Source: Pseudomonas caspiana
GTDB taxonomy: Bacteria; Pseudomonadota; Gammaproteobacteria; Pseudomonadales; Pseudomonadaceae
DNA length: 64,000 nucleotides
Direction: 5' to 3'
Assembly (NCBI RefSeq): GCF_002158995.1
Contig: NZ_LOHF01000001.1
Coordinates: forward strand, 153,367 to 217,366
Positions 55,868 through 63,177 of this stretch are shown one piece after another; within the stretch, counting starts at the first letter, position 1, and every line of letters begins with the position of its first letter. A program made the position numbers and the translations under genes. The notes under the pieces were generated by a model that saw nothing but the letters and a program-made list of their open reading frames with translations, did no database searches and had not been told where the DNA came from.

Positions 55868-57073
55868 ATGACTACGGATGACAAACAGAGCGAAAAACTG
55901 CCGTTAGGTGCATTACTGGCGCTGGCGATGACGGGTTTCATTTGCATCGTTACTGAGACTTTACCGGCAGGTTTACTGCCTGAGATCGGCAGCGGCCTTG
56001 GGGTCTCGCCCTCGTTTGCAGGGCAGATGGTCACTGTTTATGCATTGGGTTCGCTGCTGGCAGCTATTCCACTGACCATTGCCACGCAGAGCTGGCGTCG
56101 CAGGACAGTCTTACTGCTGACGATTGTCGGCTTTCTGGTTTTCAACTCTGTCACTGCCGTGTCTTCCAATTACTGGCTGACGTTGATCGCAAGGTTTTTC
56201 GCCGGCGTTTCTGCAGGTTTGGCCTGGAGCCTTATCGGCGGATACGCACGACGCATGGTTGTCCCTCAACTACAGGGCCGCGCGATGGCGGTGGCAATGG
56301 TCGGGACGCCCATTGCCCTGTCACTGGGTGTGCCTTTGGGCACATGGGTCGGTGGGTTCATTGGCTGGCGCATGGCGTTTGCATTGATGTCCGGGCTGAC
56401 CTTGCTGTTGATCGTCCTGGTTTTGGTCAAAGTGCCGGATTACCCTGGCCAGTCAGCCTCGCAGCGCATGGCCTTGCGTCAGGTATTTTTCACACCTGGG
56501 GTACGCTCGGTGTTGGCAGTGGTCTTCACTTGGATGCTGGCTCACAACATCCTTTATACCTACGTTGCTCCTTTTGTTACCAAAGCCGGTTTGGCGAGTG
56601 ACGTGGATCTGGTATTGCTGGCATTTGGTATCGCAGCGCTGGCAGGCATCTGGGTGGCGGGACGGCTGGTTGATCGTCACTTGCGGAAGACGGTGTTGGC
56701 CAGTCTCGCAACCTTCGCCGCGGTTTCGGTTTTCTTCGGCTTGTTTTCAGACTCTGCGCCGGCAATGTATACCGGGGTGTTTATCTGGGGCCTGACGTTT
56801 GGCGGCGCCGCTACGCTTTTGCAAACCGCGCTCGCCGACTCGGCAGGTAAGGGCGCTGACGTCGCGCTGTCGATGAACGTCGTTGTCTGGAACAGCGCGA
56901 TTGCAGGGGGTGGACTACTGGGCGGCGTGTTGCTCGGTCAATCAGGGGTGAGTTCTTTTCCCTGGGTCTTGTTGGCATTGCTACTGCTCAGTCTGGTCAT
57001 TGCATCGCGGGCGCAAGTCCATGGTTTTGCAAAAGGCGACAGGCACTCCGGTCAAGTTGTCACCGGTCATTGA
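55868..57073 (+). CDS. MFS (DHA1-type) efflux transporter
   Basis: A 401-residue protein with 12 predicted transmembrane helices. The N-half has LLPEIGSGLGVSPSFAGQMVTVYALGS and RFFAGVSAGLAWSLIGGYARRMV, typical of AraJ/SotB-type drug or sugar efflux carriers; the C-half has the WGLTFGGAATLLQTALADSA segment. GTFTG antiport motif variants are implied by VGTPIALSLGVPLGTWVGGFIGW (motif C-like). The substrate is unknown. ATG 55868 lies just past a palindromic operator candidate. It is in the same orientation as the OYE/SDR pair but 158 bases after the SDR stop. Confidence 0.88.
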   Translation: MTTDDKQSEKLPLGALLALAMTGFICIVTETLPAGLLPEIGSGLGVSPSFAGQMVTVYALGSLLAAIPLTIATQSWRRRTVLLLTIVGFLVFNSVTAVSSNYWLTLIARFFAGVSAGLAWSLIGGYARRMVVPQLQGRAMAVAMVGTPIALSLGVPLGTWVGGFIGWRMAFALMSGLTLLLIVLVLVKVPDYPGQSASQRMALRQVFFTPGVRSVLAVVFTWMLAHNILYTYVAPFVTKAGLASDVDLVLLAFGIAALAGIWVAGRLVDRHLRKTVLASLATFAAVSVFFGLFSDSAPAMYTGVFIWGLTFGGAATLLQTALADSAGKGADVALSMNVVVWNSAIAGGGLLGGVLLGQSGVSSFPWVLLALLLLSLVIASRAQVHGFAKGDRHSGQVVTGH

Positions 57074-57092
57074 TGTACTGGCGGCATTGAGG

Positions 57093-57527
57093 CTAGCGGT
57101 TCTGGCGCATCGGCATTTTATCGATGGTCGTGAAGATCGCGCTGATGTCCAGCGGTGCCTGTTGGTCAATCTTTGTGCCGCCGTCTTTACCCACCAGAAG
57201 CAAACGGGTCGGGCCACCGGGCTTTACGCCAAGTGTGCCCAGTAGTGCCGACGTGGCTTGTGGGTCCAGGGCCTGGTCGTTGCGTTTGCCGACGCCATCG
57301 ACCACGGTGTACAGCACCATTTCCCTTTCGATAAAGGCCTCACGGTTGGCTGGCTTCATCAGGTCCTGCTGGAACTGAAGCCAGCTTGCATCACTGGCGT
57401 GAGGCGCTACCACAATCAACGGCCGGGACTGCCAGCGCTCAGCGTCCAGGGGATTGGAGGAGTCGGCCATCACCGGGCTGCCCGCCATGACGAACAGCAA
57501 GCTCAGTGGGGTCATCAGGCTTTTCAT
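57093..57527 (-). CDS. DUF4174-like secreted protein
   Basis: A 144-residue protein with a signal peptide (LMTPLSLLFVMAGSPVMA, cut before DSSN). The mature part RPLIVVAPHASDASWLQFQQDL, then VLYTVVDGVG and KPGGPTRLLLVGKDGGTKI looks like a thioredoxin-fold-like DUF4174 domain. No Cys-x-x-Cys is present, so redox activity is unlikely. ATG 57527 is supported by AAGGAG 6 bases upstream. The in-frame extension to 57704 is non-coding in appearance. It is convergent with the MFS gene, with a 19-base gap. Confidence 0.8.
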   Translation of the reverse strand: MKSLMTPLSLLFVMAGSPVMADSSNPLDAERWQSRPLIVVAPHASDASWLQFQQDLMKPANREAFIEREMVLYTVVDGVGKRNDQALDPQATSALLGTLGVKPGGPTRLLLVGKDGGTKIDQQAPLDISAIFTTIDKMPMRQNR

Positions 57528-57824
57528 TGGCAACTCCTTGGCATTGGCTGATGTTGAAGTGTTCGACTTCAGTACTGCCGGTCTGATCGCAATGACGGAC
57601 CAAAGGTCGCCACGTCGCACAGCTGCTAGCCGATGAAACCATGTTGTAACTCCGCGAAATATTTCCAGTGTTTGCTTAGCGCTCTGTGTCGGCACTCGAA
57701 GCACACATTCGAATTAATTGTACTCCGTCGTATTGCAAAACAATTGTGTATGGCGTTTATTAGGCACTGTCACGACAGTTGTTTTCATAAAAACTCCCCT
57801 ACAAAAACAAATGGAGTGCTTCAC

Positions 57825-58568
57825 ATGACTAAACGCATCGCTTATGTCACCGCTGGTATGGGGGCTCTTGGGACTGCTGTCTGTCAGCGCCTGGCAAGAG
57901 ATGGTTTTACCGTCGTGGTGGGCTGCGGGCCGAACTCGCCGCTTAAAAAGAATTGGCTGGACGAGCAGAAGCAACAAGGCTTCAGCTTTATCGCGTCAGA
58001 AGGCGACGTCGCCGACTGGGGATCTTGTCAGATTGCTTTCCAGAAAATCCTTAAAGATGTCGGGCCGATCGATGTGCTGATCAACAATGCCGGAACCGCT
58101 CGCAATGTGATGTTTCGCGATATGCAGCCAAGCGACTGGCAAGCGGTGATCAACACCAACCTCAATTCCCTGTTTAACGTAACCCGGCAGGTCATCGACG
58201 CTATGGTCAGTCGCGGCTGGGGCAGAGTGATCAATATCTCTTCGGTCAATGCCCAGCTAGGGCAGGTCGGTCAGGTCAACTATTCGACCGCCAAATCCGC
58301 CATTCGCGGCTTCACCCGTGCCTTGGCCAAGGAAGTGGGCTCGCGTGGTGTGACTGTGAACACCGTTTCTCCGGGGTATATCGCCACCCCCAAGCTCAAG
58401 GCCGTCACCACGGTTGATGCGATGGATCGTTTGATTCGTGAAGTTCCAACCCGACGCCTGGGCACGCCAGAGGAAATCGCTTCGATCTGCTCATGGCTGG
58501 CCTCGGAGGAATCCGGCTATGCCAATGGCGCAGATTTTTCCATTAATGGCGGCCTGCACATGAGCTGA
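57825..58568 (+). CDS. PhbB-like SDR (acetoacetyl-CoA reductase family)
   Basis: A 247-residue SDR starting MTKRIAYVTAGMGALGTAVCQRL. The cofactor site TAGMGALG differs from the usual TGGxxGIG by keeping Ala. NNAGTARNVMF, GRVINISSVNAQLGQVGQVNYSTAKSAI (Ser, Tyr, Lys) and the C-terminal GFTRALAKEVGSRGVTVNTVSPGYI match PhaB/PhbB acetoacetyl-CoA reductases. Here, away from pha genes and beside a CitMHS transporter, it may oxidise a hydroxy acid of a catabolic pathway instead (inference). ATG 57825 has GGAG 8-9 bases before it. The gap before it (57528-57824) shows no site I can support. Confidence 0.85.
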   Translation: MTKRIAYVTAGMGALGTAVCQRLARDGFTVVVGCGPNSPLKKNWLDEQKQQGFSFIASEGDVADWGSCQIAFQKILKDVGPIDVLINNAGTARNVMFRDMQPSDWQAVINTNLNSLFNVTRQVIDAMVSRGWGRVINISSVNAQLGQVGQVNYSTAKSAIRGFTRALAKEVGSRGVTVNTVSPGYIATPKLKAVTTVDAMDRLIREVPTRRLGTPEEIASICSWLASEESGYANGADFSINGGLHMS

Positions 58569-58666
58569 TTGCCGTTTTGGGGTAGTAAAACCGCCTGATC
58601 GGCCTGTCCACCCTGTTTCATGGCATGTAGTTCTCGAAGCGCCTCTGCGCCAAACCATAAAAACAA

Positions 58667-58692
58667 ATGTACTTCTAGTCGAGGAAATACAT
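58667..58692. promoter_or_regulatory. imperfect inverted repeat overlapping the transporter ribosome-binding site
   Basis: ATGTACTT (58667-58674) and AAATACAT (58685-58692) pair at 7 of 8 positions across 10 bases, ending at the ATG of the CitMHS gene and covering its GAGGAA. GntR/FCD regulators often bind sites with a GTA...TAC core, so this may be an operator. Confidence 0.35.
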
Positions 58693-60018
58693 ATGCTGTC
58701 AATTCTCGGTTACGGCATGATCGTAACCTTCATGGCGCTGATCATGACCAAGCGCCTCTCTCCGCTGGTTGCGCTGACCATCGTTCCGATCATTTTTGCC
58801 CTTCTCGGGGGCTTCGGCTCGACGATGGATACGATGATGATCGACGGCCTGAAAAAAGTCGCGCCGACGGCCATCATGGTCATGTTCGCCATCCTGTATT
58901 TCGGGATGATGTTTGACACCGGGCTGTTCGATCCGGTAATTCGCGCCTTTTTGAAGATCATCAAGGGCGACCCGGTCAAAGCGGTGGTCTTCACCACACT
59001 GCTGGCTGGCATGGTCTCGCTCGATGGTGATGGCTCGACCACCTACATGATCACGGTGACCGCCATGCTGCCGCTGTTCAAGCGCTTGCGTTTGAATCTG
59101 TTGGCGATGACCTGCGTCATCATCCTTGCCGCCAGCGTTACCAATCTGTTGCCGTGGGGCGGCCCGTTGGCTCGGGCGGCGGCGTCGCTACAAGTGGAAA
59201 CTTCGGAACTGTTCCAGCCAATTATTCCGGCGATGATCATCGGCTTTATCGGGGTTATGTGTCTGGCCTGGTATATCGGCGTTCGCGAGAGGTCGCGTCT
59301 GGGCAAACTCAGTTTGCCAGATGATGTAGAAGGTTCAGATTTCGATGACGATGCCACTGGAATGCCTGCGATGTCTCAGGAAGACGCCGAGCTACGTCGT
59401 CCCAAGATGTTCTGGCTCAATGCGGCGCTGACCATTGCGTTAATGGCCGGGCTCGTCATGGAATGGTTACCTTTGGCCATTCTGTTCATGGTCGCGTTCT
59501 CGGTCGGGCTGGTCATTAACTACCCGCATATGGCCGACCAGCGTCGGCGCATCGCTGCCCATGCACCGACAGCGCTGAACCAGATCGCGATCTTTCTTGC
59601 TGCGGGGATTCTCGCCGGAATTCTGTCCGGTACCGGGATGGTCAACGCCATGTCGGGGAGCTTTCTGGCGATGCTGCCTGAAACCTGGGGGCCCTACATG
59701 GCACCGATTACCGCGCTGGCCAGTATCCCCGGCACGTTCTTCATGTCCAACGACGCGTTCTATTATGGTGTGCTGCCAGTGCTTGCCAAGGCAGCCGAGG
59801 CGTATGGCATCAGCCATGCCGAGATTGGCCGGGCGTCGCTGATTGGCTCTCCGGTGCATTTGCTGAGTCCGCTGGTGGCCTCCACTTATCTGCTGTGCGG
59901 GCTGGCCGGTGTCGAGTTCAGCGATCATCAGAAATACACCATGAAGTGGGCGTTCGCGCTGAGCTTCCTGATCATGGGCGCGATGGCAGCGACTGGCGCG
60001 TTCTCGATGTTCCCGTGA
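58693..60018 (+). CDS. CitMHS-family carboxylate transporter
   Basis: A 441-residue transporter with 11-12 predicted transmembrane helices, of the citrate-Mg2+:H+/citrate-Ca2+:H+ symporter family. Recognisable segments are LSPLVALTIVPIIFALLGGF, FGMMFDTGLFDPVIRAFLK, the family loop SLDGDGSTTYMITVTAMLPL and, near the end, IPGTFFMSNDAFYYGVLPVL and HLLSPLVASTYLL. Members import citrate or related tricarboxylates as metal complexes, or other carboxylates. ATG 58693 is preceded by GAGGAA. A strong terminator follows. It lies 124 bases after the SDR and 111 before a GntR regulator. Confidence 0.9.
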   Translation: MLSILGYGMIVTFMALIMTKRLSPLVALTIVPIIFALLGGFGSTMDTMMIDGLKKVAPTAIMVMFAILYFGMMFDTGLFDPVIRAFLKIIKGDPVKAVVFTTLLAGMVSLDGDGSTTYMITVTAMLPLFKRLRLNLLAMTCVIILAASVTNLLPWGGPLARAAASLQVETSELFQPIIPAMIIGFIGVMCLAWYIGVRERSRLGKLSLPDDVEGSDFDDDATGMPAMSQEDAELRRPKMFWLNAALTIALMAGLVMEWLPLAILFMVAFSVGLVINYPHMADQRRRIAAHAPTALNQIAIFLAAGILAGILSGTGMVNAMSGSFLAMLPETWGPYMAPITALASIPGTFFMSNDAFYYGVLPVLAKAAEAYGISHAEIGRASLIGSPVHLLSPLVASTYLLCGLAGVEFSDHQKYTMKWAFALSFLIMGAMAATGAFSMFP

Positions 60019-60073
60019 GCAGCTGGCGCGGGTTGTCAGGATGTCTCGGCAAATGAGCTGTGGTATTTTGGCG

Positions 60074-60100
60074 GGGTCGGCTGATTAAGCCGACCCTTTG
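60074..60100 (+). terminator. terminator after the CitMHS transporter
   Basis: GGGTCGGCT (60074-60082) pairs with AGCCGACCC (60088-60096), followed by TTTG. The 9-bp GC-rich stem is stable although the T-run is short. Confidence 0.75.
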
Positions 60101-60129
60101 CGTACAATCCCCCATCTTCACGAGCGATC

Positions 60130-61113
60130 ATGAACTCTACCGGTGTAGCCTCAGCCCCTGAACACGGCAAGACAAAGCCTCGGATCAAGTCCGATCTGGC
60201 GGAGCAACTGGCACCGAAAATCGTCGATATGGCGCGCGCTCGATCAATGCGCAGCGGCGACCCATTGCGCGAAGAATCTTTCGCCAAGGAGCTTGGGGTT
60301 TCCCGATCACCGATTCGCCGCTGTTTTGCCTTGCTCGAAGAGCTGGGTATTGCTCGCCGGGAACAGAATCGCGGTTATTTCCTGACCTGCGACGCTCGAG
60401 GGATTGATACGGCCAAGCTGCCGTTGGATGTCGATCCTTTTGAAGATTTTTACCTGCGCGTCGTCGATGACGTGCTTAGTGGCGATATCCCCACCTCGTT
60501 TTTCGAGGCGGAACTGCTGCGTAAGTACGATGTGCCTCGCGGTCAGTTACTCAAAGTTCTCAATCGGCTGGCCAACGAAGCGATGATTGAGCGCAAGCCT
60601 GGCCAAGGCTGGGAAATCAACGCGTTTCTGCATGACTCCAGCGCGCATATTCAAAGCTATCGTTTTCGTATGGCGATTGAACCGGCGGCGCTGCTTGAAC
60701 CTGGTTATAAGGTCGACAAGGCCGCTTTTGCCAAGGCAAGGGCGTTACAGCAACAGCTGCTTGATGGTGATATTTTCAGCCTCTCCAGATCGCAGTTGTT
60801 CCACATTAACGCCCAACTGCATGAGCTGATCGTGCGCTGCTCCGGAAATGCGTTTTTTCTTGAGGCCATCCGTCGACAAAACCAGCTGCGCCGCTTCATG
60901 GCCTACAAGGCCAACCTGGATCGTCAGCGTCTGATCATCCAGTCCACCGAGCATATCCAGTTACTGGATTTGATCGAGAGCGGCAAGTGCGAAGCCGCTG
61001 CCGGCTTCCTGCGTCATCACCTTGATATCGTCGGCCGACAGAAGACGGAGAAAGAGGCGCGGGATGAAGCCGAAAAGCGAGCAAGAGAAAGTGCTGCTTC
61101 TTCTTCGGTTTGA
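60130..61113 (+). CDS. GntR-family regulator with two winged helices and an FCD domain
   Basis: A 327-residue regulator. Residues about 20-85 are a GntR winged helix (LREESFAKELGVSRSPIRRCFALLEELG). A second winged-helix-like segment (about 105-165) reads VVDDVLSGDIPTSFFEAELLRKYDVPRGQLLKVLNRLANEAMIERKPGQGW. A C-terminal FCD domain (about 175-300) holds RMAIEPAALLEP, INAQLHELIVRCSGN and STEHIQLLDLIESG, the metal-ligand histidines among them. The tail is Lys/Glu-rich. FCD regulators sense carboxylates, which fits the transporter and dehydrogenase around it. The regulator at 63164 has the same unusual layout. Confidence 0.85.
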   Translation: MNSTGVASAPEHGKTKPRIKSDLAEQLAPKIVDMARARSMRSGDPLREESFAKELGVSRSPIRRCFALLEELGIARREQNRGYFLTCDARGIDTAKLPLDVDPFEDFYLRVVDDVLSGDIPTSFFEAELLRKYDVPRGQLLKVLNRLANEAMIERKPGQGWEINAFLHDSSAHIQSYRFRMAIEPAALLEPGYKVDKAAFAKARALQQQLLDGDIFSLSRSQLFHINAQLHELIVRCSGNAFFLEAIRRQNQLRRFMAYKANLDRQRLIIQSTEHIQLLDLIESGKCEAAAGFLRHHLDIVGRQKTEKEARDEAEKRARESAASSSV

Positions 61114-61206
61114 TGATTCACCTCCACCAAGCACCCACAGAAAAGTATTCCAATTCAGTTAGTTGTAGTTTTCTGATGAGATCTGCAGAGGGCTGAGAAT
61201 CTAGCC

Positions 61207-61887
61207 TTAGGCCACACCTGCAGGTGCAAGGAGTTCCAGCAACTCCCTCAGCCGTATCACGGCGCTGTCAGGGGTGGTCAGCACCGGCTTTCCGCTTTCT
61301 GACCGGACTGTTCCAGCCGCACTGGTCATGGAAAACTGCGCAAAGCAGATCACGTCACAGCCTTCAATCGCATTGGCGACATTCGCGATTTTGCGGTCAT
61401 GGCGTTCAATGTCCCCATCTTGAAGCGCCTGAAAGGCACCTGCAACAACGTGTGTGGTGATCTGCGGAGGCGTGTCGGCGGCTATTGACGCAGTCTTGAA
61501 TTCTTCAAGCATGGGTGCGATGGCCGGTTCGAATGTGGCCAACAGCGCGATACGCGACGCCGAACCAAGCGCACGATCAATCATTGCCTCGTTGGGTTTC
61601 AATACCGGGATTGAGACGGCATGCTTGCAGGCGTCGATAGCGGCACCGAACGCCGAGCAGGTGAAGAGTATTGCGTCTGCACCGGCTGACTCGGCGTATT
61701 GGGCCAGGCTGAGGGATCGCTGTATCAGCGCCTCGGCCAATTCGCCTGTTAAAGACAGATCTTTGGACAGAGAATCATCCAGCAGATTAGCCAGCTGCGC
61801 CTCAGGCCAGTGCCTTTTGAAGGCGTCGGTGATGGGCACAATCGCCAGCGGAGTTGCGTGAATCAGAAAAATACGTGCGCCGGGCAT
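61207..61887 (-). CDS. Asp/Glu/hydantoin racemase-like protein with one catalytic cysteine
   Basis: A 226-residue protein of the aspartate/glutamate racemase superfamily. The first cysteine is in AILFTCSAFGAAIDAC (C77). The second catalytic-cysteine position is CFAQFSMTSAAG, where the family's GC-T/H is replaced, so a two-base racemase mechanism is doubtful. Single-cysteine relatives include arylmalonate decarboxylase and some isomerases. ATG 61887 is preferred over GTG 61890 because AGGAGG is 7 bases away. It is divergent from the dehydrogenase gene at 62107 and convergent with the GntR gene, so it is probably part of the same pathway. The substrate is unknown. Confidence 0.82.
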   Translation of the reverse strand: MPGARIFLIHATPLAIVPITDAFKRHWPEAQLANLLDDSLSKDLSLTGELAEALIQRSLSLAQYAESAGADAILFTCSAFGAAIDACKHAVSIPVLKPNEAMIDRALGSASRIALLATFEPAIAPMLEEFKTASIAADTPPQITTHVVAGAFQALQDGDIERHDRKIANVANAIEGCDVICFAQFSMTSAAGTVRSESGKPVLTTPDSAVIRLRELLELLAPAGVA

Positions 61888-61927
61888 CACTTTGCCTCCT
61901 GAGCAGCAAAAATTACGCGTGAGCAGA

Positions 61928-61953
61928 TTGCATATTAACTATATAAAATGCAA
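61928..61953. promoter_or_regulatory. AT-rich inverted repeat in the racemase/dehydrogenase promoter
   Basis: TTGCAT (61928-61933) and ATGCAA (61948-61953) flank 14 A/T-rich bases. The divergent promoter between 61887 and 62107 is a likely regulator-binding region for one of the two GntR proteins. The sequence evidence is only this short repeat. Confidence 0.35.
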
Positions 61954-62106
61954 TTCTTTGGCGTCCGCCTGCAAGCGGTCTTTTTTGGGATGTAGATGGA
62001 TTCAACGAACCCGGGATACTAAGTTTTATTGTATTTTGTGATTCGTAGATACATATCGGAAGCGGTCATCGACATCTCAGCCAATGCAAACAAGAAGGAG
62101 AAGGTT

Positions 62107-63177
62107 ATGCGTATTCTGGTTTTGCCCGGCGACGGCATCGGTCCTGAAATCATTGAATCATCCATGTGTGTGCTCGAGGTCGTGAACGCGAAGTTTGCCC
62201 TCGACCTGACGTTCGACTATGACGACGTCGGTTTCGCCAGCCTGGAAAAGCACGGCACTACGTTGCGTGACGAAACTCTGCTCAAGGCTGGAAATTACGA
62301 CGGGATCATTCTCGGGACTCAATCCCACGCAGATTATCCGGTACCGGAAAAAGGGGGGCGTAACGTGTCGGCCGGTTTCCGGATCGGGCTGGATTTGTAC
62401 GCCAATGTTCGTCCGGCACGTACCCGATCGTTCCTGACGTCGAATATGAAGGAAGGCAAGCGCATGGATCTGGTGATCATGCGCGAGGCAACTGAAGGCT
62501 TTTATCCTGATCGCAATATGAGCAAGGGCTGGGGTGAGGTCATGCCCAGCCCTGATATGGCGCTTTCAACCCGCAAGATCACTCGCCATTGCAGCGAACG
62601 CATTGCTCGGCGCGCGTTCGAGCTGGCGATGAAGCGTAATAAAAAGGTTACCGCTATCCATAAAGCCAACAGCTTTCACATGACCGATGGCTTGTTTCTC
62701 GAAGCCGTCCGAACGGTGGCGAAGGAGTTTCCTGACGTCGTGCTCGACGATCTCCTGGTAGATGCGTCCACCGCGCATCTGGTGCGCAATCCGGAACGCT
62801 TCGATGTACTGGTTGCCACCAATTTCTATGGCGATATTCTCAGCGATCTGGCCAGCGAGTTGTCCGGCAGCCTTGGCCTGGCCGGCTCAATCATGGCCAG
62901 TGATGTGCACTGCGCGGCGCAGGCTCAACACGGCTCCGCGCCGGACATTGCCGGGCAGGACAAGGCCAACCCGGTGTCGATGATTCTGTCGGTGGCCATG
63001 CTGTTGCAGTGGATGGGCGAGCGCCATCAGCACAGCGCTCTGGTCGAGGCCGGCCTGGCGATGGACCGTGCCGTCGATGTGGTGCTGGAAAACCCGGCTA
63101 CCCGGACCTTTGACTTGGGCGGCACTCTGGGTTGCAGAGGGTTTGGTGAGGCTGTGGCTGCGGTCATTCAGGGCTGA
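62107..63177 (+). CDS. isocitrate/isopropylmalate dehydrogenase-family enzyme
   Basis: A 356-residue beta-decarboxylating dehydrogenase. It starts MRILVLPGDGIGPEI, has the substrate-binding arginines in GLDLYANVRPARTRS and DLVIMREATEGFYPDRN, the metal-binding aspartates in NFYGDILSDLASELSGSLGLAGS, and HGSAPDIAGQDKANP for the nicotinamide. It could act on 3-isopropylmalate, tartrate, malate, homoisocitrate or a related (R)-malate derivative. It is not in a leu operon, and leuB-type synthesis is less likely. ATG 62107 with AAGAAGGAGAAGG upstream is preferred over the longer form. Its 3' end overlaps the next regulator gene by 14 bases. Confidence 0.88.
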   Translation: MRILVLPGDGIGPEIIESSMCVLEVVNAKFALDLTFDYDDVGFASLEKHGTTLRDETLLKAGNYDGIILGTQSHADYPVPEKGGRNVSAGFRIGLDLYANVRPARTRSFLTSNMKEGKRMDLVIMREATEGFYPDRNMSKGWGEVMPSPDMALSTRKITRHCSERIARRAFELAMKRNKKVTAIHKANSFHMTDGLFLEAVRTVAKEFPDVVLDDLLVDASTAHLVRNPERFDVLVATNFYGDILSDLASELSGSLGLAGSIMASDVHCAAQAQHGSAPDIAGQDKANPVSMILSVAMLLQWMGERHQHSALVEAGLAMDRAVDVVLENPATRTFDLGGTLGCRGFGEAVAAVIQG

